Positions 33,982-42,474 of a stretch of 64,000 nucleotides of DNA are shown here, piece by piece. The notes beneath the pieces were generated by a model that worked only from the letters and a program-made list of their open reading frames with translations, was not told where the DNA came from and ran no database searches. The stretch comes from FEB-22 sp003105195 (GTDB taxonomy: Bacteria > Pseudomonadota > Alphaproteobacteria > Rhizobiales > Xanthobacteraceae), in assembly GCA_027493405.1 (NCBI GenBank), contig JAOSKV010000001.1, forward strand, positions 994,855-1,058,854, read 5' to 3'. Made by a program: the position numbers and the translations under genes. Numbering within the stretch: position 1 is the first letter of the stretch; every line of letters starts with the position of its first letter.

Positions 33982-35307
33982 ATGATGACGCACCCTCCCT
34001 CGGACGATGAGCAGGCGCCGATGCCGGGCTTCTGCCGCGATTGCCTGGCGGACGTGGCGGACGGCTGCTCGCGCTGCCCCGCCTGCGGCTCGCCGCGCCT
34101 CGCGCGCCACCCGGATCTCGCGACGCTGACCATCGCCCATGTGGACTGCGACGCCTTCTATGCCGCGATCGAGAAGCGCGACGATCCGAGCCTCGCCGAC
34201 AAGCCGCTGATCATCGGCGGCGGCCGCCGCGGCGTCGTCTCCACGGCCTGCTACATCGCCCGCACCTATGGGGTCCGCTCGGCGATGCCGATGTTCGAGG
34301 CGCGCCGGCTCTGTCCGCACGCCACCGTGCTGCCGCCCCGCATGGAGACCTATGCGGCGGTCGGGCGCGAGGTGCGGGCCATGATGCTGGAGCTGACCCC
34401 GCTGGTCGAGCCGCTCTCGATCGACGAGGCCTTCATGGACCTCACCGGCACCGAGCGCCTGCACGGGACGATCGCGGCGAAGACGCTCGTGCGTTTCGCG
34501 GCGCGCGTCGAGGCGACCCTCGGCATCACGGTCTCGATCGGCCTCTCGGCCAACAAGTTCCTCGCCAAGATCGCCTCCGACCTCGACAAGCCGCGCGGCT
34601 TCGCGGCGCTCTCTCCGGACGAGGCGCGCGCCTTCCTGGCGCCGCGCCCCGTCTCCTTCATCTGGGGCGTCGGCAAGGCCACCCAGGCGCGCCTCGGTCG
34701 CGACGGCTTCGTCACCATCGCGGACCTGCAGGCCGCCGAGGAGACCGAGCTGATGCGCCGCTACGGTCCCGAGGGGCTGCGGCTCTCGCGCCTTTCGCAT
34801 GGCATCGACCGGCGCAGCGTCGAGCCGGAGCGCGAGGCCAAGAGCGTCTCGGCCGAGACCACCTTCGAGCGGGACATCCGCGACTTCCGCGCGCTCGAGC
34901 GCATCCTCTGGTCGCTGTCCGAGAAGGTGTCGCGCCGGCTCAAGGCGGCGGAGCTCGCGGGCGCCACCGTGACGCTGAAGCTCAAGAGCGCCGACTTCAA
35001 GATCAAGACCCGGGCGCAATCCCTCGCCGACCCGACGCCGCTCGCCGGCCGGATCTTCGACGTCGCCCGGGAGCTGCTCCGCCGCGAGGCCGACGGCACG
35101 CGCTACCGCCTGATCGGCGTCGGCGTGTCGCAGCTGGTGGAAGGCGCCGGCGCGGAGCCCGCGGACCTGATCGACCGGCGCGCGCAACGCTCGGCCGCCG
35201 CCGAGCACGCCATCGACCGCGCCCGCGCGAAGTTCGGCCGTTCCGCCGTGGTCAAGGGCCTGGCGTTCGACGGCCGTCCCGAGGCGAGCGAGGATCCGGA
35301 CGACTGA
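33982..35307 (+). CDS. dinB: DNA polymerase IV with N-terminal zinc ribbon
   Basis: The 441-residue Y-family polymerase has an N-terminal extension with two CxxC pairs (C18/C21 and C32/C35), typical of Hyphomicrobiales DinB. The catalytic palm follows (AHVDCDAFYAAIEKRDDPSL, STACYIARTYGVRSAMPMFE, EPLSIDEAFMDLTG), then thumb (IWGVGKATQARLGRDGF) and little finger. It copies damaged DNA. No LexA box was recognised upstream. The stop is 5 bp before a dispersed repeat. Confidence 0.93.
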   Translation: MMTHPPSDDEQAPMPGFCRDCLADVADGCSRCPACGSPRLARHPDLATLTIAHVDCDAFYAAIEKRDDPSLADKPLIIGGGRRGVVSTACYIARTYGVRSAMPMFEARRLCPHATVLPPRMETYAAVGREVRAMMLELTPLVEPLSIDEAFMDLTGTERLHGTIAAKTLVRFAARVEATLGITVSIGLSANKFLAKIASDLDKPRGFAALSPDEARAFLAPRPVSFIWGVGKATQARLGRDGFVTIADLQAAEETELMRRYGPEGLRLSRLSHGIDRRSVEPEREAKSVSAETTFERDIRDFRALERILWSLSEKVSRRLKAAELAGATVTLKLKSADFKIKTRAQSLADPTPLAGRIFDVARELLRREADGTRYRLIGVGVSQLVEGAGAEPADLIDRRAQRSAAAEHAIDRARAKFGRSAVVKGLAFDGRPEASEDPDD

Positions 35308-35311
35308 GTCC

Positions 35312-35446
35312 GTAGGGTGGGCGAAGGCGGCCGCTGCGCATCACGCTTCACGTTGCGCCTGTGCCGCCGCGCCCACGCGTGGGCACGGCGCGATCGACGC
35401 GTCGGGACATCACGCGCGCCCGGGCGGCGCCTATTGCCCACCCTAC
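35312..35446. repeat. GTAGGGTGGGC-bounded intergenic repeat, copy 2
   Basis: It begins GTAGGGTGGGC (35312-35322) and ends GCCCACCCTAC (35436-35446), with an inner palindrome GCCCACGCGTGGGC (35371-35384). It fills the whole gap between convergent dinB and eipB, and its end supplies the TAG stop of eipB. Confidence 0.8.
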
Positions 35447-36306
35447 CGGCAGGGCTTGCTGTCGCGCAGCTCGAGCGAGGTCATCACGCCGTCGACGACG
35501 AAGTCGCCGTAGTCGAGGCGCAGTGCGCGCGAGACGCCGTTCTCGTACATCTCGAACGAGATCGCGTAGACCGGCGTCTGCTCGCCCTCGCCGCGCCTGC
35601 CGGCCTTGTCGAAGTAGCTGATGGTCACGGGCCAGCGGGCGAGCCCGGCGAGCTCCGCCTTGTCGGCGGCCGCGTCGGTCGGCTTCTTCTGGTCCGGCGC
35701 AATCGCCGGGCCGATCACCGCAAGCGACTGGTAGACCTTCTCGCCCGACTCCGAGCCGTCGAACACCGGCGTCTCGAACAGCCGCTGCCCGGCGCGCGCG
35801 GCGTCGAGGATCTTGCGCATGTGCGCGGTCGGGAACACGACCTCGCCGACCTCGAGCTTCTTCGCCCGCGGCTTGGCGAGCTGGACCACGACCCCATTCG
35901 ACCCGCGCTCGGCGCGCCCGTCGGCGGACTCGTTGAGCTTCTCGTCCATGAAGTTCTCGGAGTTGAACCGGAAGCTCTTGCCGTCCGCGTCCTCCCAGGT
36001 GGTGGAGCGCAGGTCGCTCATCACCATCCGCCCTTCCCCGGTATCGAGCGCGCTCACCTGGCGGAACTGCAGCGCATAGCCCTCGCAGGGGTTGCCCGAG
36101 AAGTCGTAGACGATCCGCCCGCGCACCGATTCGAGCGCGCGCTTGCCGCGCGAGGTCGCGAGCCTGAGATCGTAGATCGCGACGTGCGAGGCGAGCGCCG
36201 CGGCCTCCTTGGCCTGGGCCGATGCCGGGAGCGGAATCGCGGCCGCGCCCAGGACGGCGAGTGACGCGAGCGCGAACGGGCGCGAAGCGGAGAAGCGAAA
36301 CGTCAT
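35443..36306 (-). CDS. eipB: EipB family (DUF1849) cell-envelope integrity protein
   Basis: The 287-residue protein has a signal peptide (cleavage near ASA-QAK, residue 30) and a beta-rich mature domain with HVAIYDLRLATSRGKRALES, GRIVYDFSGNPCEGYALQFR and LRLDYGDFVVDGVMTSLELR. The two Cys near the start and end match the conserved EipB disulfide. In Brucella, EipB is a periplasmic protein needed for envelope integrity. The gene is monocistronic; its TAG lies inside a dispersed repeat. Confidence 0.88.
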   Translation of the reverse strand: MTFRFSASRPFALASLAVLGAAAIPLPASAQAKEAAALASHVAIYDLRLATSRGKRALESVRGRIVYDFSGNPCEGYALQFRQVSALDTGEGRMVMSDLRSTTWEDADGKSFRFNSENFMDEKLNESADGRAERGSNGVVVQLAKPRAKKLEVGEVVFPTAHMRKILDAARAGQRLFETPVFDGSESGEKVYQSLAVIGPAIAPDQKKPTDAAADKAELAGLARWPVTISYFDKAGRRGEGEQTPVYAISFEMYENGVSRALRLDYGDFVVDGVMTSLELRDSKPCR

Positions 36307-36432
36307 GCGGGCGAGTCTCCTCGAGGCTGCGGGCGAAGACTAGAAGCCTGCCCGGGATGCCGCAACCGCCCGGCTTGCGCCGCGCCGCCCGATCGGCGAA
36401 GACAGGATGCGGGGGACAGGCAGGAGGACGGC

Positions 36433-36900
36433 ATGCCGGGTACGGTGGAGAAGAAGTTGGCCGAGCTTGGGATTCCGATACCGGCGCCGGCCACCCCGGT
36501 CGCCAATTATGTGGGCTTCGTGCGCACCGGAAACCTGATCTTCGTGTCCGGGCAGCTGTGTTTCGATGCCGAGGGCAAGCTGGTCGCCACCGGCAAGCTC
36601 GGCGCCACCGTGTCGGTGGAAGATGGCCAGAAAGCGGCACGCGCCTGCGCGGTCAATGTCCTGGCCCAGCTCAAGGCCGCCCTCGGCGATCTCGACAAGA
36701 TCGCCCGGGTGGTGCGGCTCGGCGGCTTCATCAATGCCGCGCCCGACTTCCTGGAGACGCCGAAGGTCATGAACGGCGCCTCCGACCTGGTGGTCACGGC
36801 CTTCGGCGACAAGGGCCGCCATGCCCGAACCACCATCGGCGTCGCCGTGCTCCCGATGGATGCGGCGGTCGAGGTCGAGGGATTGTTCGAGGTCACGTGA
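36433..36900 (+). CDS. RidA family protein
   Basis: The 155-residue YjgF/RidA-like protein starts MPGTVEKKLAELGIPIPAPA and has FVRTGNLIFVSGQLCFDAEG, RACAVNVLAQLKAALGDLDK and GDKGRHARTTIGVAVLPMDA. The active-site Arg of the classical RidA is represented by HARTTIGVAVLP. Family members hydrolyse reactive enamines/imines. CAGGAGGA precedes the ATG. A glycerophosphodiesterase starts 25 bp downstream. Confidence 0.9.
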   Translation: MPGTVEKKLAELGIPIPAPATPVANYVGFVRTGNLIFVSGQLCFDAEGKLVATGKLGATVSVEDGQKAARACAVNVLAQLKAALGDLDKIARVVRLGGFINAAPDFLETPKVMNGASDLVVTAFGDKGRHARTTIGVAVLPMDAAVEVEGLFEVT

Positions 36901-36925
36901 GCCCCCTGTCCCCGAAGACCGCGCA

Positions 36926-37672
36926 ATGCCCGGACTCGACTGGCTGACGGCACGGCCCGTGGCCCATCGCGGCCTGCACGACGCCGCGGCCGGCATCGTC
37001 GAGAACACCGCGAGCGCGATCGCGGCGGCGATCGCGGGCGACTACGCGATCGAGGTCGACCTGCAGGTGAGCCGCGACGGCGAGGCCATGGTGCATCACG
37101 ACGACGTCCTCGGCCGCCTCACCGCGGGCACGGGCGCGCTCGCCGCGATGAGCGCCGCCGAGCTCGGGCAGGTCCCGTTCCGGGCGACCGCCGACCGCAT
37201 GCTCACCCTCGGCGCGCTGTGCGATCTCGTGGCCGGCCGCGTGGCGCTGTTCCTGGAGCTCAAGAGCCGCTTCGACCTCGATCAGCGCCTGGTGCCGCGG
37301 GTCGCCGCCGTGCTCACCGGCTATGCGGGCCCGGTCGCCGTGATGTCGTTCGATCCGCGCCTGATCGTGGCCCTGCGCGCGGCCGCGCCGGGACTGCCGC
37401 GCGGCATCGTCGCCGAGCGCCGCTACGCCGACCCCGAGTGGAAGCCGCTCACCGCGGGCCGGCGCTTCGGCCTGGCGCACCTGCTGCATGGCCTGCACAC
37501 GCGGCCGCATTTCCTCGCCTACCGGGTGCAGGACCTTCCCGCCCCCGGCCCCCTGGTCGCGCGCCACCTGTTCGGGCTGCCGCTGCTCGCCTGGACGGTA
37601 CGCAGCGAGGCCGACCGGGCCCGCGCCCGGCGCTGGGCGAACCAGATGATCTTCGAGGGGTTCAGGCCTTAA
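36926..37672 (+). CDS. Glycerophosphodiester phosphodiesterase family protein
   Basis: The 248-residue TIM-barrel protein has the GDPD catalytic His at AHRGLHD, ENTASAIAAAIAGDYAIEVD (Glu/Asp metal ligands) and the second His in GEAMVHHDDVLGRL. FLELKSRF, VAVMSFDPRLI and LPLLAWTVRSEADRARARRW follow. It should split glycerophosphodiesters into glycerol 3-phosphate and an alcohol in the cytosol. It lies in the RidA-GDPD-GNAT-HIT run; GNAT begins 2 bp after its stop. Confidence 0.9.
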   Translation: MPGLDWLTARPVAHRGLHDAAAGIVENTASAIAAAIAGDYAIEVDLQVSRDGEAMVHHDDVLGRLTAGTGALAAMSAAELGQVPFRATADRMLTLGALCDLVAGRVALFLELKSRFDLDQRLVPRVAAVLTGYAGPVAVMSFDPRLIVALRAAAPGLPRGIVAERRYADPEWKPLTAGRRFGLAHLLHGLHTRPHFLAYRVQDLPAPGPLVARHLFGLPLLAWTVRSEADRARARRWANQMIFEGFRP

Positions 37673-37673
37673 C

Positions 37674-38912
37674 ATGGCCCAGGAGGCCGCGGGCAGCCGA
37701 ATGAGCGCCGGCGAACTGCGCATCCGTGTCGTCCCGGCGATCGCCGACGTGCCGGCGAGCGCCTGGAACGCGTGCGCCAATCCGACCGGCTGCGCGCCGC
37801 GGGCGGAATCGGTTTCTCGAGGCGAGGCCTACAACCCCTTCATTTGCCATGAATTCCTCTCCGCGCTCGAGCGCTCGGGCTCGGCCACCGGACGCACCGG
37901 CTGGCAGCCGCAGCACCTCCTGGCCGAGGCCGAGGACGGCACGCTGCTGGGCGCGGTCCCCTGCTATCTGAAGTCCCACTCGCGCGGCGAATATGTCTTC
38001 GACCAGGGCTGGGCCGACGCCTACGAGCGGGCCGGCGGCCAGTACTACCCGAAGCTCCAGGTCTCGGTGCCCTTCACCCCGGCGACGGCGCGCCGCCTGC
38101 TGGTGCGCCCGGATGCGCCGGCGGAGGTGCGCCGCGGCCTCGTCGCCGGGCTGGTCGAGCTCCGCAGCCTGCGCGAGGCCTCCTCGATCCATGCGACCTT
38201 CCTGCCCGAGGCCGAATGGGAGCTGTTCGCCCGTCACGGCTTCCTGCAGCGCACCGACCAGCAGTTCCACTGGGAGAATGCCGGCTATGCCGGCTTCGAG
38301 GACTTCCTCGGCGCGCTCGCCGCGCGCAAGCGCAAGCTGATCCGCCGCGAGCGCCGCGACGCGCTGCCCGACGGCATCGAGGTGCACTGGCTCACCGGCC
38401 GCGACCTCACCGAGGAGGTCTTCGACGCCTTCTTCGCCTTCTACATGGAGACCGGCTCGCGCAAATGGGGCCGCCCCTATCTCACGCGCAGCTTCTATTC
38501 GCTGATCGGCGAGAGCATGGCGGACCGCATCCTGCTCGTGATGGCGAAGCGCGCCGGCCGCTGGATCGCGGGCGCCATCAACTTCATCGGCGGCGACGCC
38601 CTGTTCGGCCGCCACTGGGGCGCGGTCGAGCACCATCCCTTCCTGCATTTCGAGCTGTGCTACTACCAGGCGATCGAGTTCGCCATCGCGCATCGCCTGG
38701 CGCGCGTCGAGGCGGGCGCCCAGGGCGAGCACAAGCTCGCGCGCGGCTACATGCCGAGGACCACATGCTCGGCGCACTACATCGCCGATCCGGCGCTGCG
38801 CCGCGCGATCGCGGACTATCTGGCGCGCGAGCGCGCCTATGTGGAAGCCGCGGGCGCGGAGCTCGCCACGCTCGGCCCGTTTCGCAAGGACCCGGCCGAG
38901 AACGAGACCTGA
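37674..38912 (+). CDS. FemAB/GNAT-type acyltransferase (PF04339-like)
   Basis: The 412-residue protein resembles the peptidogalycan biosynthesis/GNAT group: ICHEFLSALERSGSATGRTG, HLLAEAEDGTLLGAVPCYLK, SRGEYVFDQGWADAYERAGG and YYPKLQVSVPFTPATARRLL come first. A second GNAT half has RKWGRPYLTRSFYSLIGESM and HFELCYYQAIEFAIAHRLAR. No signal peptide is visible. The acyl acceptor is not known. It is coupled to GDPD and followed by a HIT protein. Confidence 0.88.
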   Translation: MAQEAAGSRMSAGELRIRVVPAIADVPASAWNACANPTGCAPRAESVSRGEAYNPFICHEFLSALERSGSATGRTGWQPQHLLAEAEDGTLLGAVPCYLKSHSRGEYVFDQGWADAYERAGGQYYPKLQVSVPFTPATARRLLVRPDAPAEVRRGLVAGLVELRSLREASSIHATFLPEAEWELFARHGFLQRTDQQFHWENAGYAGFEDFLGALAARKRKLIRRERRDALPDGIEVHWLTGRDLTEEVFDAFFAFYMETGSRKWGRPYLTRSFYSLIGESMADRILLVMAKRAGRWIAGAINFIGGDALFGRHWGAVEHHPFLHFELCYYQAIEFAIAHRLARVEAGAQGEHKLARGYMPRTTCSAHYIADPALRRAIADYLARERAYVEAAGAELATLGPFRKDPAENET

Positions 38913-38933
38913 CCAGCCAACCGGAGACGCCCG

Positions 38934-39362
38934 ATGTCGACCTACGACTCGAACAATGTGTTCGCCAAGATCCTGCGCGGCGAGCTTCCCTGCCACCGGG
39001 TTTACGAGGACGACAAGGTCTTCGCCTTCCTCGACATCATGCCGCGCGCGCCCGGCCACACGCTGATCATCCCCAAGGCGCCCGCGCGCAACATCCTCGA
39101 CATCGAGCCCGAAGCCCTCGCCGACGTGATCAAGGCGGTGCAGAAGGTCGCCAAGGCGGCCGTGAAGGTGTTCGCGGCGGACGGCGTTACGATCCATCAG
39201 TTCAACGAGCCCGCCGGCGGCCAGGTCGTGTTCCACCTCCACTTCCACGTGATCCCGCGCAAGGAAGGCGTGCCGATGAAGCCGCCCGCGACCGAGAAAG
39301 GCGATCCGGAGACCCTCGCGGCCCACGCGCTCCAGCTTTCCACCGCGCTGGCGAGCCCGTGA
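38934..39362 (+). CDS. HIT family hydrolase
   Basis: The 142-residue protein carries the histidine triad HLHFHVIPR at residues 101-109 and the usual N-terminal nucleotide-binding part (VFAKILRGELPCHRVYEDDK, FLDIMPRAPGHTLIIPK). HIT proteins hydrolyse aminoacyl- or lipoyl-adenylates and other AMP-linked compounds. It is the last gene of the run starting at RidA; a palindromic repeat follows. Confidence 0.94.
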   Translation: MSTYDSNNVFAKILRGELPCHRVYEDDKVFAFLDIMPRAPGHTLIIPKAPARNILDIEPEALADVIKAVQKVAKAAVKVFAADGVTIHQFNEPAGGQVVFHLHFHVIPRKEGVPMKPPATEKGDPETLAAHALQLSTALASP

Positions 39363-39415
39363 CATTGCGGCATGGGCGCGACGAAGCCGATTGCGTCATG
39401 AGCGGAGGTTGGGGG

Positions 39416-39453
39416 TCGTCCCCGGCCGAGCGCAGCGAGGGCCGGGATGACGC
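39416..39453. repeat. GTCATCCCGGC palindrome, copy 3
   Basis: GTCGTCCCCGGCC and GGCCGGGATGACGC flank GAGCGCAGCGAG. It is a slightly diverged copy of the element at 13091-13130, placed between HIT and the flavoprotein gene. Confidence 0.8.
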
Positions 39454-39467
39454 GGAGAAGCCATCCT

Positions 39468-41222
39468 ATGTCCCTGGACACCTGCGACTGCGACGTCCTG
39501 GTGATCGGCTCCGGCGCCGCCGGCATGAGCGCGGCCGTCACTGCGGCGGCGCACGGGCTCGAGGTTCTCATCGTCGAGAAGGAAGCGACGTTCGGCGGCA
39601 CCACGGCGCGCTCCGGCGGCTGGCTGTGGATCCCCGGAACGTCGCTCGCCAGGGCGTGGGGCTTCCACGAGGAGCCGGATCTCGCGCGCACCTATCTGCG
39701 CCACGAGGCCGGCAACAGCTTCGACGCCGAGCGCGTGGACGCCTTCCTCGAGCACGGCCCGCGGGCGATCGACTTCTTCATCGCAAGGACGGCGCTGCGC
39801 TTCGACATGCCGCTGGTCTTTCCCGACTACCACGCCGAGGCGCCCGGCGGCACGCAGGGCGGCCGCTCGATGGTGACGCGGCCCTTCGACGGCCGCGAGC
39901 TCGGCGCGCACATCAGGAGCCTCGGCGCCGCCCTGCCCGAGCTCACCGTGTTCGGCATGATGCTCGGCTCGGGCAAGGAGATCGTGCATTTCATGCGCGC
40001 GACGCGCTCGCTGCGATCTGCGATCTATGTCGCTAGGCGGCTCTCCCGGCACTTCGTCGAAGTGCTGCGCCATGGGCGCGGCATGCTGCTGACCAACGGC
40101 AATGCCCTCGCCGGACGCCTCGCCAAGTCCGCCTTCGACCTCGGCATCCCGCTATGGCTATCGTCGCCCGCCAAGGAGCTGATCGCCGAGGATGGCGCCG
40201 TGCGCGGTGCCGTGGTGGAGCGCGAAGGCCGCCCGGTCCGCATCTCGGCGCGCCGAGGCGTCGTGCTCGCCTGCGGCGGGTTTCCGCACGATGTGGCCCG
40301 GCGCAAGGTCCACTTCCCCCACGCGCCGACTGGCCACGAGCACTACTCGCCGGGCCCGGCCGGCAATACCGGCGACGGCCTCCGCCTCGCCGAATCCGTG
40401 GGCGGCCGCGTCGATGCCTCGTTGCCCCACGCCGCGGCCTGGGTGCCGGTCTCGCTCACGACGCGCAAGGACGGCTCGCAGGGCGTGATGCCGCATTTCA
40501 TCGACCGGGCGAAGCCTGGCGTGATCGCAGTGACGGCGCGCGGCCGGCGCTTCACCAACGAGGCCGACTCCTACCATGACTTCGTCCAGGCGATGGTGGC
40601 GGCCTGCGCCGACGAGCCGAAGGTGCAGGCCTGGCTCGTCTGCGACCACGCGACCTTGCGACGCTACGGCCTCGGGGCCGTCGCGCCGTTTCCGCTGCCC
40701 GCCGGGCGGCACGTGCGTTCGGGCTATCTCCTGAAGGGCGCGAGTCTCGGCGAGCTCGCGAGCAGGGCCGGCATCGATCCGGCCGGGCTCGAAGCCACCG
40801 TGGCGGACTTCAACGCCCATGCCGGCGCCGGACAGGACCCCGCCTTCGGCAAGGGAGCCAAGGCCTACAACCGCTTCCAGGGGGACGCCCTGCACGCGCC
40901 CAATCCGTGCGTGAAGCCGATCGAGACGGCGCCGTTCTACGCCATCCGGCTGGTGATCGGCGATCTCGGCACCTATGCGGGCCTGAGCACGGACCGGCAC
41001 GCGCGCGTGCTCGACGGCGAACGCCGGCCGATCCCGGGCCTCTACGCGGTCGGCAACGACATCGCCAGCATCATGGGCGGCAATTACCCGGGCGCCGGCA
41101 TCACGCTCGGTCCGGCCCTGACCTTCGGCCACATCGCGGGCTGCCATCTCGCGGGCGTACCCACGGGCCTCGCCGCGACAGCCGCGGACGATGGCGCGCC
41201 CGTCATGGGCGGCGTGGCGTGA
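39468..41222 (+). CDS. FAD-dependent oxidoreductase, 3-ketosteroid dehydrogenase-like
   Basis: The 584-residue flavoprotein begins with a Rossmann FAD site (DVLVIGSGAAGMSAAVTAAA, residues 9-28) and TTARSGGWLWIPGTS, and ends with MGGNYPGAGITLGPALTFGH, the FAD-binding closure of the fumarate reductase/KSTD group. RRGVVLACGGFPHDVARRKV and RFTNEADSYHDFVQAMVAAC are also typical. Members dehydrogenate steroid-like or other unsaturated ring substrates; the substrate here is unknown. The start at 39468 avoids an N-terminal extension from the repeat. Confidence 0.9.
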   Translation: MSLDTCDCDVLVIGSGAAGMSAAVTAAAHGLEVLIVEKEATFGGTTARSGGWLWIPGTSLARAWGFHEEPDLARTYLRHEAGNSFDAERVDAFLEHGPRAIDFFIARTALRFDMPLVFPDYHAEAPGGTQGGRSMVTRPFDGRELGAHIRSLGAALPELTVFGMMLGSGKEIVHFMRATRSLRSAIYVARRLSRHFVEVLRHGRGMLLTNGNALAGRLAKSAFDLGIPLWLSSPAKELIAEDGAVRGAVVEREGRPVRISARRGVVLACGGFPHDVARRKVHFPHAPTGHEHYSPGPAGNTGDGLRLAESVGGRVDASLPHAAAWVPVSLTTRKDGSQGVMPHFIDRAKPGVIAVTARGRRFTNEADSYHDFVQAMVAACADEPKVQAWLVCDHATLRRYGLGAVAPFPLPAGRHVRSGYLLKGASLGELASRAGIDPAGLEATVADFNAHAGAGQDPAFGKGAKAYNRFQGDALHAPNPCVKPIETAPFYAIRLVIGDLGTYAGLSTDRHARVLDGERRPIPGLYAVGNDIASIMGGNYPGAGITLGPALTFGHIAGCHLAGVPTGLAATAADDGAPVMGGVA

Positions 41223-41223
41223 C

Positions 41224-41559
41224 TCAAGCCCCGAACAGCAGCGCGCCGGCGATCAGCGCGAGCTCGCCCGCGATCACGCCGGCGAGCACCGAGCGGCGGA
41301 TCAGCATGAAGGCCAGCAACCCCGTCGCCACCGCGCCGAGCCGGACCGCGAGCGGCACCTCGGCGAGCGAGCCCGGGGCGAAGATCGTCAGCTTGGCGAT
41401 CACCGCCGCGAGCGTCGCGGTCGCGACCGCGCGCACCCAGACGACGATCTCGGAATCCTCCTCCAGCCCGCGCGCGAAGGCGACGCCGAGCCAGCGCCAC
41501 ACCTCGTTCGGCAGGAAGCCGACCAGCACCAGCGCCAGGTAGGCGGCGAGCTCCGTCAT
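41224..41559 (-). CDS. azlD: AzlD family membrane protein
   Basis: The 111-residue protein has about four hydrophobic helices (LAAYLALVLVGFLPNEVWRW, ATATLAAVIAKLTIFAPGSL, GAVATGLLAFMLIRRSVLAG) and is the small partner of AzlC in branched-chain amino acid or azaleucine export. Its ATG overlaps the azlC stop by ATGA (41556-41559). Confidence 0.85.
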   Translation of the reverse strand: MTELAAYLALVLVGFLPNEVWRWLGVAFARGLEEDSEIVVWVRAVATATLAAVIAKLTIFAPGSLAEVPLAVRLGAVATGLLAFMLIRRSVLAGVIAGELALIAGALLFGA

Positions 41560-42290
41560 CGCAGCGCCTCGCGCAGGCGGTGCGCGCCGTAGGCGGCCGT
41601 GCCGGCGACGACCCCGGTCCACAGCACGTCGAACTCGACTTGCCCGAAGGCGAATGCCGGGCCGACCGCGAGGCCGAGCGCGAGCGCCAGCCGATCGACC
41701 AGCATGCGGGCATTGCGGGCGGTCGAGACCAGGAACGAGACCGGCGTCAGGAACAGGAGCCCGGCGGTGAGCAGCGTCGGCAGCCGCGCCGCGAGGCCGA
41801 AGCCGACCGCGGTCGCCGTCACGGCCGAGGCCATCAGCCCGACGCCGAGCCCGTTGCAGAACGCGACGCGGTTCTCGCGCGCGACCTTGGGCGCGAGGCG
41901 GAGCGACTCGACCCACATGCTGATCGCCGTGAAATGCGCCGGCAGCACCAGCTGCCAGGTGCGTGTCGCCGGCGTCTTGATCAGCGGCAGCAGCGCCACC
42001 ACCATCGGCAGCAGGCGCACGCCGCTGAGCGAGACCGCGATCGCAACCTCGAGATGCGCCGCCCCGGCGCCGAGCCCCGAGATCAGGATCACCTGGGCGG
42101 GCCCGGCCCAGACCAGCACGGTCGAGACCATGGCCCAGGCGAGGCCGAAGCCGAAATCATGGGCGAGCGCACCGATGCCGATATAGGTGCCGAACAGCAC
42201 GTAGCTGAACACCGACGACCAGGCCGCGCGCAGCCCCGCCAGGAACGCGGCGCCGGTCGTCAGGATCGGGGGTTCGGAAGGCGGCGGCAT
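41556..42290 (-). CDS. azlC: AzlC family branched-chain amino acid exporter subunit
   Basis: The 244-residue membrane protein carries VFSYVLFGTYIGIGALAHDF, VLVWAGPAQVILISGLGAGA and the LPMVVALLPL and TWQLVLPAHFTAISMWVES stretches typical of AzlC. With AzlD it forms an exporter. The ATG at 42290 (MPPPSEPPILTTGAAFLAGL) is preferred to an upstream start. It lies downstream of clpA, separated by a terminator. Confidence 0.9.
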   Translation of the reverse strand: MPPPSEPPILTTGAAFLAGLRAAWSSVFSYVLFGTYIGIGALAHDFGFGLAWAMVSTVLVWAGPAQVILISGLGAGAAHLEVAIAVSLSGVRLLPMVVALLPLIKTPATRTWQLVLPAHFTAISMWVESLRLAPKVARENRVAFCNGLGVGLMASAVTATAVGFGLAARLPTLLTAGLLFLTPVSFLVSTARNARMLVDRLALALGLAVGPAFAFGQVEFDVLWTGVVAGTAAYGAHRLREALR

Positions 42291-42412
42291 GGGGCGGACC
42301 AGTCCGGGTCCTCTCCCACAGCCGGCCGCCCGGCGGCAATCGGCCGAAACCCGCGGGCCGCGCATGCGAGCAGCGCGTCGCGCGGGGCCGTCGGCGCCGA
42401 CCGGCGCCGGTC

Positions 42413-42451
42413 GAAAAATCCGGCGGAAAGCCGGAGGCTCTCCGCCGGATT
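42413..42451 (-). terminator. Rho-independent terminator after clpA
   Basis: AATCCGGCGGA (42417-42427) and TCCGCCGGATT (42441-42451) form an 11-bp stem; on the minus strand it runs into UUUU. It lies 24 bp past the clpA stop. Confidence 0.75.
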
Positions 42452-42474
42452 GCGTTGCCGGCTGCGGCCCGGGA

